A stretch of 64,000 bases of DNA, from NCBI GenBank assembly GCA_002005505.1, contig KV908540.1:1-64000 (forward strand), given 5' to 3'. Made by a program: the position numbers and the translations under genes. Below the pieces are notes generated by a model, which did no database searches, was not told the DNA's origin, and saw only the letters and a program-made list of their open reading frames with translations. This DNA comes from Botryococcus braunii. Its lineage: Eukaryota; Chlorophyta; Trebouxiophyceae. Below are positions 21,662 to 34,304 of the stretch, piece by piece (position 1 is the first letter of the stretch; the number at the start of each line of letters is the position of its first letter).

Positions 21662-24377
21662 ATGGATGCCACTTGCTTGCATGAATTGCACTCTCTTGTG
21701 GCCTCCAAATTGGGAAAGGAAGGGGTGAACCTTGTGGTGCCAAATGTTAGGAAGGCTGAATCTGAGATTTCCAAGTTTTTAGGGGAACAAAGGTGCAATC
21801 CGTCCCTCACTTGTTGTTTCATTGTGGGAAGGAAAGCTTGGAAAAGTAAGAGTCTCTATGCTCACCGTATGCAAGGAAGGATTGTGGAAGTGTGTTCAGG
21901 AAGGAAGGGACAGGCGGTAGACATGAATGGTCAAACTAGTGTATACCCATTCTCTTTTATATGTTGTGTGGTTTCCCCAAGACCCACACTCACCATGGGA
22001 AGTGTTACTACTGACTCTCCGCTCGCTATGACCTTTCCTGCGAATGTTAAGGGGAAAATCCTTTCAGTGTTGTTTGACAGTGGGGCGTCTCATTCCTTTA
22101 TTAAAAGTGATACTTTGCAAGGACTTGGGGTGCGCTATAAACCCTCGAGTATCTCAGTGACTCTTGCGGATGGCAGTGTGTCTGATACGAAAGGAACGGT
22201 CGATGTGTCATTTACGCTTAAGCCCAGTGTAAGCTCCCGTCATAACTTCATTGTAAGCCCTGCCATGATTGATGGGGTAGACATGATTTTGGGGCAGGAT
22301 TGGATGGAAGCAAGGGGAGCCTCCATTGATTTTCGTGTGAAAGCTGCTCACTTTAGACATCATGGGAAGTGGGTTACCTTAACACGAGCAGATTCACCCT
22401 TGCCGGTTGGGCCAAAACTTGTTTGGGGTCTTCAAGCAAAAGAAAGGAAGGAGGGAAGGAAGGACAGGAATGGAAGGGGATGGAAGGGGCAAGATGTATG
22501 GAAAGTTTGCTTGTATACTGTGCTTGTGAATGAGCAGGCTGAGTTGGTGGACATCACCGGGGAGGACGCCTCAAGTGGGGTCGACCTGGCGGATACCGAC
22601 CAATCTGTGGACGACACGCCCGTCGTCACAAAACCCACCAGTGGTACCGGTATGACTTTCACTCAACAAATAAATGATATGTTGGAAGGAAAACCGCAGG
22701 CATTGAAGGAGTTGTTACGTGCTAATGAGGATTTGTTTGCCAAGCAACTCCCGGGGCTACCTCCGGAAAGGGAAGTATTTCACACAATAAATTTGGAGGA
22801 AGGACATCGGCCTCCTAATAGGCCCGCGTACCGGCTAGCTCCAAGTGAGCTTGCGGAGTGCGAGAAAACAGTGGATGAGATGTTGAAATTGGGATTGATC
22901 AGGCCAAGTTGCTCCCCTTTTGCTTCACCTGTTTTGTTTGTTAGGAAGAAGGATGGAAGTTTACGGATGGTTATAGATTACCGTCCCCTCATCAAAATCA
23001 CCATCTCTGATAGATACCCTCTACCCAGAATTGATGACCTGTTAGATAAACTTTAGGGAGCAAAAGTGTTTTCAAGCTTGGACTTACTGTCTGGATACCA
23101 TCAGGTCAGGCTTCGGAAGGAGGATGTGCCAAAGACTGCCTTTCGGACCCCTTTTGGTTTGTACGAATTTCTTGTTCTCCCCTTTGGTCTGACAAATGCC
23201 CCCGCCACATTTCAGAGGTTGATGAATGAAGTCTTTCATGACTTTATAAGGGAAGGATTTGTGGTGGTGTATTTAGATGATGTGCTCATTTACAGCAAAA
23301 CGGAAGATGAACACTTGGGGCAGTTGGAGAGAGTTTTCACCCGTCTGCGTGAACATCAACTCTTGGCAAAACTTGTTAAATGTTCTTTCTTTGAGAACCA
23401 ATTGAAGTACTTGGGACACATTATTGGTGCAAATGGATTGGAAGTGGATATGGATAAAGTCAAGGTGGTGCAAGAGTGGCCTTCACCCACAAACGTAACG
23501 GAAGTTAGAAGGTTTTTGGGGTTGTCTAACTATTTTCGCAAATTCATCCAAAACTATAGTATCCTAGCAACCCCATTGACCGCTCTCTCTGGAGCAAAGG
23601 CACCTTGGAAGTGGGGACAGGAGCAACAGGAAGCATTCACCAAAATCAAGGAAGCATTGGTAAGAGCCCCTATACTGACACTCCCGGATGTACATCGGCC
23701 ATTCAAGGTGGTGTGCGACGCATGCGATTACGGCGTGGGAGCTGTGTTGTTTCAAGATGGGAAGGTTTGTGCTTGTTTTAGCAAGAAGTTGGGAGCAAGC
23801 GAGAGGAACTACAGTGCCACGGAACGGGAATTATTGGCTGTAGTGTATGCTCTCACGGAATGGAGATGTTATCTTTTGGGGAAGCCAGTGACAGTGGTAA
23901 CGGATCACAAGTGTAATACCTTCTTGGGTCAACAGGTTGGGCTTAGTCCTCGGAGGGCTGGGTGGGCCGAGCGCCTGCCGGAGTTTGAGATTGAATGGGT
24001 ATGGGAACCGGGAAAGACCAACATTGCGGACCCGCTCTCCAGGTGTTTCACTCAACATTGTCACCCTGGATCTGGGGGGAGGGACAATGGAGTAGTGGCC
24101 GGGGTTGCCCTCCGGCGCAAGCGTACGCGCCCCTCTCCGGACTGCCTCACCCCCTCCAGATTGGATGCAGCTCGGTCCCGCAAGGTTCGAAAAGTCACGG
24201 AGCCCGCTCAGGAGGTCCAAGACCCTCGGTACGATGGAGCAAATTGGGTTGGCCAGCCCAAGTGAGCTCACCCCCGATACCGATGGGTACGAAACCTTAC
24301 TTGGAAAACTTGGGAAGGCTTACACAGATGATCCTTGGTTGGCAGTGCGCGCGAATCGTCGGAAGGTTAGTCTTAAG
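21662..24377 (+). pseudogene. Protease, RT and RNase H of element C
   Basis: From ATG at 21662: protease with [12 protein letters not shown] and ILGQDWM; RT with [52 protein letters not shown]; RNase H with ERNYSATERELLAVVYAL and NIADPLSR. A single in-frame TAG at 23054-23056 stands where the family has glutamine (DKLQGAKVFSSLD). A frameshift lies between about 24060 and 24240, after which the frame leading into integrase continues to the B-II insertion at 24377. The frame is picked up again at 35161. Confidence 0.9.
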
Positions 24378-24638
24378 TGTAGCGTTAACTAAGCGGAAGA
24401 GGTTTTTATGAGACAGTGAGACGTTCGTGGTGTGCAACGAAAGAGTGTTACATGATTGATTCGCAAGCGTACACTTAAACCCAGGGTGGATTGAATTATA
24501 CTGTACTGCCACAGACGCGTAGTCGGGCAACCGAGCGAACTACTTGAGCGAGGTTGTACTGCGAATCCAGATCACATGGCAAGTCAAAGAGCAATGCCAA
24601 GGACCATACTAGAGCATTATACCCTAGGAAATGCTACA
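24378..24638 (-). repeat. 3' LTR of gypsy B-II
   Basis: 261 bp, TG...CA; lacks the six bases TATACG found in B-I LTRs. Confidence 0.94.
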
Positions 24639-25339
24639 TGCCCTCCCCCTTGGCATAAGCTATGAGATGTTGTTTATGGCAATGGGGCCATAAACGTAAG
24701 ACAGGGGCATCACGAACCCTGCTTACTGTAACTATAGACAATCACACCTCCTATAGTTACGAAACAACGCAAGTCAGAGGATGAAGTCCACAAAGCAAGT
24801 TAGCACGACACAGACGAGGGACTCATCTGCTCAATGCTCGAATACCTTAACATTCTAAGGACTATCGTCTGCAAGGCGGATCCTCTAACTTAGGGGACGA
24901 ACTCTCTAGACAGCACTCACACCAGCGATGAAACAATTAGGTTGAGTCATTAGACTAGCACTTGTCCAAACCTTAAGTCCAATTACCCTGCACTGCAGTG
25001 TAACCTTCGCTTGAGGTGGCTTTCCAACTAAAGGCATAAGGCATATCGTCTAGAGCAGCAAGCTATACACAAACTACAATTTGCAGCTACACTGCCACAG
25101 CAAGTGCATCACAAAATGGAGCCGTGGGTCAGGAAACATAACCCATGCAAAACAATTAACCAAGAGACATGCATGCAAGTCCCAATTCACGAATCCCCCT
25201 CCCAGACCCTTCCACCCTCCCTCCCTCCCTCCCAGATCCAAGCTGGCTGGTGTTGAAGCTCCAAGGGTCATCAGCCGCAAGTGGCTGGAAAAGTCTCAAG
25301 CCGCAAATGGCTTAATCAAGGGATGCCCGCAAGTGGGAC
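24639..25339 (-). other. 3' untranslated region of B-II
   Basis: Non-coding; collinear with 5205-6580 of B-I, with the TRIM F empty site at about 25058-25066 (CAGCAAGCTA). A (CCCT)n-type tract lies at about 25198-25232. Confidence 0.8.
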
Positions 25340-27712
25340 TTAAGAAAGGACTGGGGCAGCTGCCACGTCATCAGCCAGATGGCGAACATGGGCAAGAGGC
25401 TCCCAAGTATTCTCAGTCTCATCGTAGCCTTTCCATTTGACTAAGTAGCGCCAAGACTTTCCAACTTTCTTCTTAGCTATGATGGCCTCCACTTCATAAA
25501 CGCCGCCACGCTTGTCTGCATACAAAGGAGGTGGTGAAGTAACAGTAACTGGTACAGATGAAGACACATAAGGCTTCAGTTGGGAAACATGAAACACAGG
25601 ATGAATATTTACAGTCTCAGGCAAGACGAGTCTAAAAGCTCGAGAACCAACTGCTGCAGCAATAGTAAAGGGCCCAAAATACTTAGCTGATAACTTTGAC
25701 GAGAGCCCAGGTGAAAGCTGGTTTTTCCTTGCAGCCAACATCACCTGGTCCCCCACCTTAAAAGGGTGGTCTCGTCTCTTTCTATCTGCATAAGACTTCT
25801 GCCGTTGCTGTGCAGAGGCAAGGTTAGACTTGGCACTTTTCAAGGCAGTCTGCAGCCCCTCAACCCATTCAGAAACAGCAGGATTTGCAGAACGTGAAGG
25901 AACAGCAGAAGACAAGGGAGTAAGGGGATAGCGCCCGTGATTCAGGAAGAAGGGTGTCTGCAGTGTGGAAGCCTGGAGAGAGTTATTGTAAGCAAACTCC
26001 ACCATGCTTAAATACTTGCACCAGTCATCCTGTCTCGGCCCCACAAACCCTCTTAACATGTCTTCCATGGTGCGATTCATTCTCTCTGTCTGCCCGTCTG
26101 TCTGAGGGTGGTAAGCAGTAGACATTGCAATCTCAGTACCCAATAATTTAACAAAGGCCTTCCAAAAATGGCTAGTGAACCTCGGATCTCTATCACTCAC
26201 AATGGAGGTAGGCATTCCAAATCTCACAAAGACCCTGTCTATAAACAGTTGTGCAAGTTGAGGTGCAGTGATGGTTTTAGTGCATGCAGCCAAGACACAC
26301 AACTTAGAAAACCTATCAACAAATACCACAATAGAGTCAAAACCACAGCAGACAGGTAAATCAGTCACTAAGTCAAGGGAAATGCTCTGCCAAGGTCCAT
26401 CCGGAATAGGCAGTGGCTGAAGTAGAACATAAGGTACGGCTCCAGTCCCCTTAGTGCGCTGGCAGGTGTCACAAGGCCTGCAAAAGTCCCTGACTGATGA
26501 GCTGAGACGTGGCCACCAAAATTCCCTGCACACTAATTCATACATCTTGTTAATCCCAAGATGGCCAGAAAAGGGGGTGGCATGACACTCTCTCAGTACC
26601 TTCTCTCGCAATGCATCAGGGACATACACTCTACCTGACTGCACCGAATAAGGTACAGTGTCTCTCATCACCAAAACACCTTCTTCCACAAGTTTAGCAA
26701 TTGTGGGATCAGAAACACACAGCAAAGCAATTTCTGGTAGGAGGGACGAGACAGAAACAGAGGAGACATGCATTACTGCCAAATCAACACGCCTAGACAA
26801 AGCATCTGCAACAACATTGACAGTGCCCTTCACATATTTAATATCAGGCATGAATCTCATGATTTCAGTAAGCCATCTTTCCTGCCTACTAGTCCTAACA
26901 GGAGCACTCAATAAATACTCAAGTGCTTGCTGGTCAATGTGTACAGTAAACTTAGCACCCAGCAACAAATGCTTCCATTTAAGCAAGGCATGAACAAGAG
27001 CAAACAACTCTCTGTCATATGGTGCTAACTTCCTCTCAGGGGGTTGGAGTTTCCTGGACTCGAAGGCAACGGGCTGCAGTCCCTTTCCTTGATCCTGCTG
27101 CAACACAGCACCAACAGCAAAACCTGAGGCATCTACATGCACAACAAAAGGTTTATCTAAATCAGGCATCAGAAGGCAAGGAGGAGTAGAAACAAGATCT
27201 TTCAGTGCTACAAAGGCTTCCCTCTGGGGTCCCTCCCAGGTCCAAGGCACATCCTTTTTGAGCAACTCAGTAAGAGGATAGGCAACATCTACAAAATGGT
27301 CCATAAAAGTATCATAATATTGAGTAAGACCTAGAAACCCTCTCAACTGTGACACATTCAAAGGAGTGGGCCAATCCTGAGTGGCTGCAACCTTCCTAGG
27401 ATCCACCATAATCCCATGAGGTGTCAACAGGTGTCCAAGGTATTCCACCTGCTTAGCAACAAAATCACACTTAGACCTTTTGCAATAAATTTTATGTTCC
27501 CTGAGCACTGACAAGACTGTCCTCAAATGCTCCATATGCTCTGCAACAGATTTAGAATATATGAGGATATCGTCTAGGTACAACAGCACAAATCTATCAA
27601 GGAAGGGAGACAAGATAGAGTTCATCACAGACTGAAAGGTGGCAGGTGCATTGGTTAACCCAAAAGGCATAACAGTGAACTCATAATGACCATAACGGGT
27701 TTAAAAAGCATT
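25340..27712 (-). CDS. B-II pol: RT, RNase H, integrase, chromodomain
   Basis: One long frame carrying most of pol. In order: RT from the MPFGLTNAPATFQ box with LLYLDDILIYSK and YLGHLLTPHG; connection and RNase H (VHVDASGFAVGAVL, NVVADALSRR); integrase with zinc-binding H..H..CDTC, LDLVTDLP, VSDRDPRF and [14 protein letters not shown]-terminal HPVFHVSQLKPY; chromodomain YEVEAII, YLVKWKGY, NTWEPL. Just before the frame, at 27671-27712, two stop codons (TAG and TAA) separate it from the N-terminal RT half. All catalytic residues of the covered domains are present. It corresponds to the B-I pieces at 6581-7058, 9389-10809 and 16428-16870. Confidence 0.93.
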
Positions 27713-28575
27713 CTAATCTATGCTGTCTTCATGCATACGTATCTGATGATATCCAGAGGCAAGGTCTAGCTTAGAAAATACACAACTTCCATGCAATTGC
27801 TCGAACATCTCATCAATCTTAGGCAATGGGTGTTGGTTCCTAACAGTAATCCTATCAAAGGCCCTGTAGTCAATGCATAAACGCCATCCACCATCCTTTT
27901 TGGGAACAAATAAGATGGGTGCACCAAATGGTGATGTCGATGGGCGGATGAACCCCCTCTCAAGGAGCTCCTGCAACTGTGCACGTAGTTCAGCAAGCTG
28001 GGCTCCAGACAGTGGATATATGCGGGAGGCTGGAGGAGTTGCGTCCGGCTCCAATCTGGTGTGGTGGTCTCCAGCACGAGAAGGAGGGAGGCCTTCAGGA
28101 AGTCCAGACAGTACATCCTTAAATTCCTGCAAAAGCTGCTCCAACTCTGGCACATTGTATGCATCAGTATCTGAAACATTGTCAGTCACTGCATTCAGTT
28201 GAATAATGTACACTGATTCACCCAACTTCACCATCTCTTCCACTTCCATGGATGAGATCACATACCCAGGCATGCCTGACCTCTGACACCCCAAAAGTAC
28301 ATGTGTTTTATTAGCATGAACCAAAGACACAGCATTCAATTTCCAATTCACAATTGGGTTAAAAGCAGTTAACCAAGGTTTGCCCAAGACAAGATCATAG
28401 TAGGTCAACTCAGTAGGGAGGAAGGTGACTCCAAAACCCAAGGTCCCAACAGTTAGGTCAGTTGACACACTATGTCCTACCACAGATGTCCTACCATCAG
28501 CCACTCTCACAGTAACATGTGAACTCAAAGGCACAGTGGGAAGGGCAAGCTCCTGCACAAGTTTATCATCAATAA
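27713..28575 (-). pseudogene. B-II protease C-terminus and RT N-terminus
   Basis: An open frame of about 280 residues, cut on the 5' side by copia E at 28575. It contains the later part of the protease (ADGRTSVVGHS, LVLGKPWL) and the first part of RT ([27 protein letters not shown]). It ends at the stops at 27700-27715. The matching B-I sequence at 16902-17770 has a frameshift here that B-II lacks. Confidence 0.9.
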
Positions 28576-29275
28576 TGTTAGGTTATGGGCATTCGGCATC
28601 ACCTGTAAGCAAGCAGACAGGTCGTAAGTTCGTGCCACTCCAGCTACCGTCCTTGACGACTATGTGCTCTTTAGACACATGCAACTGCATGAACAAGACT
28701 GGCATCCTTATGTGCCCAGTATCTTTCCAAACCAGTTCCGTTACATGTTGATCTGTCAATGAGCATCTACACACGGATAAGCTCCTGACGGCTGAAAGCA
28801 AGTACCTTCCTATACTCAATCAAGACTCCGTTCCTTAGCTGTTTGGGAGACTTGATTGTCCACTAAGATGGTTCACTTACAAACAAGCAATCAAACATGA
28901 ACACATTACCAATACACACCCTGCGTCACCGCACCTGTAAGCAAGCAGACAGGTCGTAAGTTCGTGCCACTCCAGCTACCGTCCTTGACGACTATGTGCT
29001 CTTTAGACACATGCAACTGCATGAACAAGACTGGCATCCTTATGTGCCCAGTATCTTTCCAAACCAGTTGCTCGACTATGCGGTGATCGCAGCTTTAATA
29101 GTCCTTTCACACTAACGCGTAATCTAAATCAGATTGTACCTTATGTTCGAAATAGACCTCATCCGAACGTGTCTTGAGGTACCTTATGTGGATAGTGGAC
29201 CCGTATCCTAATAATGTAAATTTGAAGATCACCTAAAGCACAAGGCATTCTATAATGTATGTTCACAACTCAACA
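28576..29275 (-). repeat. 3' LTR of copia E
   Basis: 700 bp, TG...CA. It holds an internal direct duplication of about 137 bp, starting CACCTGTAAGCAAGCAGACA near 28602 and again near 28931. Confidence 0.94.
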
Positions 29276-29339
29276 CTTCCCCTTGCCTGCATGCTTTATG
29301 TGTATCTTCTCAGTCCTAGTGAATCCCTATGACTAACAC

Positions 29340-29830
29340 CACGGACTTGTTAAGTTGTTTGGTCATAAACTCAGCCACATTGTGAGCAGATTCCACATAG
29401 GGGATATCTGCCAGTCCCTCTCCTATGGCCTCCCTAGCTTAGTGGCATCCACAAAGCCTTCACGCTCGGGTACCTTCCCTCGAAGAGTTAAAGCTAACTC
29501 TTGGGTGTCCCTAAGATACTTCAGCACTCGAATGGCTTCACTCCAGTGCGAAGTGGTAGGGCTCATTCTGTACCTTGGCAACACACCAACTGCCTATGCA
29601 ATTTCAGATCTGGTGGTGTTGGCAATGTACCGGAGTGACCCTTTAAGCTCACAATACCGATGGCCAGGAGTGCCTGACCCTACTGACTCCACATCCTTGG
29701 ACTCGAGCCTGCTGCTAGCCACAAAGTCCTTGAACATTGGAGTATCAACTCCACGACCATCCTCACACACACCCTTTTCAACGTTTTGCAACGCTATTCT
29801 AAGTCCACAGACACCACTCATGTATACCGC
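29340..29830 (-). pseudogene. RT and RNase H remnant in copia E
   Basis: Minus-strand frames match the end of the D polyprotein: DTPMFKDFV, GHRYCELKGSL and YIANTTR, then after a stop the region VLPRYRMSPTTSHW, EAIRVLKYL and EGFVDA. A jump follows to the RNase H tail (YVESAHNVAEFMTKQL), so the middle of RNase H is deleted. The same blocks in D lie at 3401-4180. Reverse transcriptase catalysis is impossible because the YVDD region and everything before it are gone. Confidence 0.88.
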
Positions 29831-31112
29831 AGTAATACCTCTGACAACAATTGAAGACTAGTCTCCTCGACGTGTTCAAATGACGACATGAATTTAACAC
29901 GTACCTGTCATGATGATCATGACAGCTAAACATACATGTAAACTCAAAATCCATCCCCTCACTTTCAAAGCCCCCCATACATTTCAACTGACCCTTTAGT
30001 CCGCGGCGCGACATCGAAACTAGTTGCGACCGTGATTTCCTGTGTGAGTTCCCTTTCTATCACCATATGGAGGCCAATACTTGCACAACCAACATGACCC
30101 AGGACTTACTGCTTGAGTACTTTCAAGTTGTCTTGCCCTAACTCACATTGCTTCCCCTGGAAGTGCTATTACATGTTTCACGGTCCGTCGATCAAATTAT
30201 ATTTCTCCAACCTCTATACTTTTATTTGGTTAAGTATTTGAAGCATCAAGACTAAACAGACACCGTTACAAACGACCTGCACTCAAAAACGCATCTAACA
30301 ACTATGTTTCATGTTATATAACCTAGAGTCTGGATATCAACGACTTTCATCTGGAATTTTTCAAGATTTCTCACATATGGCCACAACTCCCAAACTTGGC
30401 TCTGTGGCTATCTGTAAGAACTCTCTCTAGCTTTCATTGATTTTACTGGCTATCCCGGTCTAGCTTTCTAACGTGAGGGTGCACCGATGCATCAAGGCCT
30501 TAGGATTAAATTGTCTGTAACTGACAATTCTACCTCCCAAAGCTCACTTGTATTGGTCACAATGATGGTAGCTCACCTCTACCCTATTTATACACATAAC
30601 CCTTAAAAAAGTCTTATCTATACACCATCAGTACTATGATCAGTCTCTAAGGGAGTTGCTGCAACAATACACATGACTTACAAAGTCACCAACGCTTACG
30701 TGTGTTGGGTCAAATATCACCATCCTCTGCTTGAGGAGCTAGGGTCATCACAGGTACCTATCAGTAACCTCATGTTGAGCACAATAGATCCTCTTCATCA
30801 TCACTACTAGACATTAGGCTACTCAACATCCAAATGCGCGAAAAACGCAACGCGCGCACGCGCGCAACGATAACTGATGAGCTTCCCCTGACCACATTAT
30901 GTCACAGATTAACCCAAAACTCTTCAAATTAATTCATTGTCCTCAGAAACCAATTCTTTTCCATGTCAATATCAGAATTAGCTTTACACATGCATGTTAG
31001 CAATTTTTGGTGTTCATAATTTGGCCCATCTAACACTCATATCCTTTGTGTAGCCCGCACCATGGATTAAGACTAACTTGCAGCTATTTCTACCCCTCTT
31101 TGCATTCCTAGA

Positions 31113-31558
31113 GTCATTCATGTATATCACCTTAAACATTCTGGGTCAACTACCATGCATTGCAACGATAAAATTGTAATCTTCTGGTACCCACAACTCA
31201 CTCCTGGTCAGCCCAAAACCTTTCAACACCAGGTCATTCATGTATATCACCTTAAACATTCTAGGTCAGTTACCCTATGGTCCATGCCAGACTGTAGGTC
31301 AGGGCGTGAAGCGCATGCATTGCGCAACGATACAATTGTAATCTTGTGGTACCCACAACTCACTCTTGGTCAGCCCAAAAACTTTCAACACCAGGTCATT
31401 GATGTATATCCCCTTAAACATTCTGGGTCAATTACTCTATGGTCCATGCCAGACTGTAGGTCAGGGTGTGAAGCGCATGCATTGCGCAACGATAAAATTG
31501 TAATCTTCTGGTACCCACAACTCACTCCTGGTCAACCCAAAAACTTTCAACACCAAGT
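31113..31558. repeat. Tandem repeat, 162-bp unit, inside copia E
   Basis: Three units beginning GTCATTCATGTATATC or a close variant, at 31113 (120 bp, with an internal deletion), 31233 (162 bp) and 31395 (about 162 bp). They differ at a few bases each. A frame of 193 codons passes through the array but only reflects the repeat. Confidence 0.88.
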
Positions 31559-31899
31559 CAAAAAAACCTCAGCATACCTTAGGGATTTTCACAACACCAC
31601 ATACACAGACACACATAGAGAGGTCTCACAAGCCACACTGGACCCATATATGACCCTATGTAAGACCACTCAAGGTTTGAAAACCACGTTGGCCACACAA
31701 CATCAGCCACACATCGCATTGACTACACATCATTGACCAGACACAACCAGTCAATGTCTAGTTTCACACTCTGGAAAACATGGAAGGAATGCCAGGCACA
31801 TAAGACAAGTCATGACATTGATTACACAGCAGTTCCGATAAGAGGTCTTGACTCCGCAAGTGCACGACAGTTCAATGAGGCACACGACTCCCGATTTAG

Positions 31900-32063
31900 C
31901 ATTTCTCACCCTCAACATTAGGGACTAGCCATCAGCGAGTCCGAACGCGACACCTGATCAGCCTTTCTCACCCTCAACATTAGGGACTAGCCATCAGCGA
32001 GTCCGAACGCGACACCTGATCAGCCTTTCTCACCCTTAACATTAGGGACTAGCCATCAGCGAG
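31900..32063. repeat. Tandem repeat, 62-bp unit, inside copia E
   Basis: Two full units and a partial third, starting at 31900, 31962 and 32024, each with CTCACCCTCAACATTAGGG. Nearly identical between units. Confidence 0.88.
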
Positions 32064-32834
32064 TAGCAGCGCAAACCACAATAAGAATGTGCTCAGTGGA
32101 CTGGGGAACCAAAAGTCCCTTACCACCATATTGCACCAACTCCTGGCTGTTTACACATACACAATCAATGTCTTTCAAGCCCCAGCTCATGGACATCTTT
32201 ACACACGCTTACACATACAACACATATGTAAGCCCATCCCCATGCTGCAGTACCTGTACTGTTGCTCATGGTGTCTACCAATACCTGGATGGGGGCTCCC
32301 TAGGGTCCACCCACTTCTTCCCGCTGAGTATCACACTTGCTGTCAGTGGTTAGAGGTCATTCATAACTACTTTTGTTAATCTGACCCCCTTGATCTCCAG
32401 CCTTAAGAGGGTGCAGACTTAAAAAGAAGCCTTTCTATTGGTTCACCTCTCAACCAGTACACTTACTGTAACACAGGAGCATCACTTCCTCTCTCAACTC
32501 ATTGAGCCACACACTCACAATTTCAGATCCCAAATCATACACAACCTCCCATATGCACTCAAAATTTCACTCCTCCATCCCAAGGTGGTCTTCCGCCTCG
32601 TGCCCTTCCAACCGGGATTTCACCAACTCGCCTTGCGGATGAAACTGCCAAGATTTCTTGGCATTTCAGAATCAATTCGAATGGATTCTGAAGCATATAC
32701 TGCGACATGAAGGCGGGGTACAAACTGCGGGGCTGTCGCTCCCTTTGGGACTGGAGTAGACTTGTGTAGTGTCCGCTGGCCACCAGTGCCTTGCCCAAAA
32801 ACCACATATCGGCTTGTCCTCAGCACCCAGAGTT

Positions 32835-32850
32835 GGGTGGGCCCATAACC
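32835..32850 (-). other. Primer-binding site of copia E (half tRNA-iMet type)
   Basis: On the minus strand GGTTATGGGCCCACCC directly follows the 5' LTR. Its complement GGTGGGCCCATAACC is the anticodon stem-loop of eukaryotic initiator tRNA-Met, as in Drosophila copia, which is primed by a 5' half-tRNA. Confidence 0.75.
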
Positions 32851-33550
32851 TGTTAGGTTATGGGCATTCGGCATCACCTGTAAGCAAGCAGACAGGTCGT
32901 AAGTTCGTGCCACTCCAGCTACCGTCCTTGACGACTATGTGCTCTTTAGACACATGCAACTGCATGAACAAGACTGGCATCCTTATGTGCCCAGTATCTT
33001 TCCAAACCAGTTCCGTTACATGTTGATCTGTCAATGAGCATCTACACACGGATAAGCTCCTGACGGCTGAAAGCAAGTACCTTCCTATACTCAATCAAGA
33101 CTCCGTTCCTTAGCTGTTTGGGAGACTTGATTGTCCACTAAGATGGTTCACTTACAAACAAGCAATCAAACATGAACACATTACCAATACACACCCTGCG
33201 TCACCGCACCTGTAAGCAAGCAGACAGGTCGTAAGTTCGTGCCACTCCAGCTACCGTCCTTGACGACTATGTGCTCTTTAGACACATGCAACTGCATGAA
33301 CAAGACTGGCATCCTTATGTGCCCAGTATCTTTCCAAACCAGTTGCTCGACTATGCGGTGATCGCAGCTTTAATAGTCCTTTCACACTAACGCGTAATCT
33401 AAATCAGATTGTACCTTATGTTCGAAATAGACCTCATCCGAACGTGTCTTGAGGTACCTTATGTGGATAGTGGACCCGTATCCTAATAATGTAAATTTGA
33501 AGATCACCTAAAGCACAAGGCATTCTATAATGTATGTTCACAACTCAACA
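32851..33550 (-). repeat. 5' LTR of copia E
   Basis: 700 bp, TG...CA, indistinguishable by eye from 28576-29275; target duplication AATAA follows. Confidence 0.94.
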
Positions 33551-33555
33551 AATAA

Positions 33556-34226
33556 AATTTGCAGAGGCTCCACTGTCCAACAAAATCCTGACAGGTCTAC
33601 TAGCAAGAATTCCCTCAAACTCTATGCAAGTGGAGGAAAGATCAAGACCATTCACAATGTGTCTACTGTCAAGCTGAACAAAAGAGTCAAAAGAAGTTGC
33701 GGGCAGGGGTTTCTCCTTCACACTGAGACAACCAGTCTGTACCAGGCAACGATATAAGGGCAAGCCTGTATGGGAACTGCAGTGGGGTGAGCTCTTAAAG
33801 GTGGAAGTAAGACCCAGTGCATCCAAAACAGAAGCCGAGAGCAATACATCATGAGAGTTGTTGTTGTGTAGTCCCTTCCAGCACCTGTTCACAGTGGCTC
33901 AGGCAAGAGAGCACAGTCAATCTAGTACCTGGCAGTAGCTGTGACACAAGCTGGCTAACAGTACACTCCCTGTTACTACCATCAACAAACAAGACAACAT
34001 GAGCATCACTAGAAAGAAGGTGAGGAGCTGCATCTCTCTTATACATGCACACAGGATTGATCAAGTCACTGGCATGGGGGGATGTCTGAAACTCTCTACA
34101 CAAACCATGCCCATCCACAATATGGGACATGAAAGAATGGCAACAACTGTGAAAGAAATCCTGCAGATTACCAAGCCCATACAAAACAGGAATCCCATAC
34201 TGGGTCACTGAACAGTTGGCAGACAT
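33556..34226 (-). pseudogene. B-II Cys-rich region and start of protease
   Basis: From ATG at 34226, the unknown Cys- and His-rich region of the B family (HSCCHSFMSHIV, LSCLSHCEQVLEG, RCLVQTGCLS) leading to the protease motif RILLDSGASANFI just before the E insertion. Relative to B-I there is one extra base near 33858 (GAGAGTTG against GAGACTG), which shifts the frame. Confidence 0.8.
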
Positions 34227-34304
34227 CTTAAACAGGCCTCACACTGCTGTAATACCAAAGAAGTCCAACAAATCAAGTTGTATTTAATTTGTGAAAGTGA
34301 TTCC

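Larger units (their letters stand above)
29850..32833 (-). other. Non-coding filler of copia E
   Basis: About 3 kb where gag, protease, integrase and most of RT should be. It is AT-rich with no recognisable domain. It contains a CG-rich patch at about 30837-30866 and two tandem arrays (31113-31558, 31900-32063). A minus-strand frame from ATG at 32807, about 82 codons, lies in the position of the leader ORF of D but shows no likeness that I can see. Confidence 0.6.
28576..33550 (-). mobile_element. Deleted Ty1/copia element E, nested in B-II
   Basis: 4975 bp on the minus strand, with 700-bp LTRs (28576-29275, 32851-33550) that I could not tell apart, and target duplication AATAA (28571-28575 and 33551-33555). 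B-I at about 17772 shows the empty site. The primer site next to the 5' LTR (32835-32850) and the purine tract next to the 3' LTR match those of D, so E is related to D. Of the coding region only the C-terminal scraps of RT and RNase H remain (29340-29830). The rest of the interior is AT-rich filler with tandem repeats. It is non-autonomous but recent. Confidence 0.94.

Noticed and set aside
31155..31736. 193-codon frame in copia E
   Set aside because: It runs through the 162-bp tandem repeat and repeats itself; no family likeness.
31113..32063. CRISPR-like array
   Set aside because: Repeats are head-to-tail tandem units without unique spacers, in a eukaryotic retroelement.
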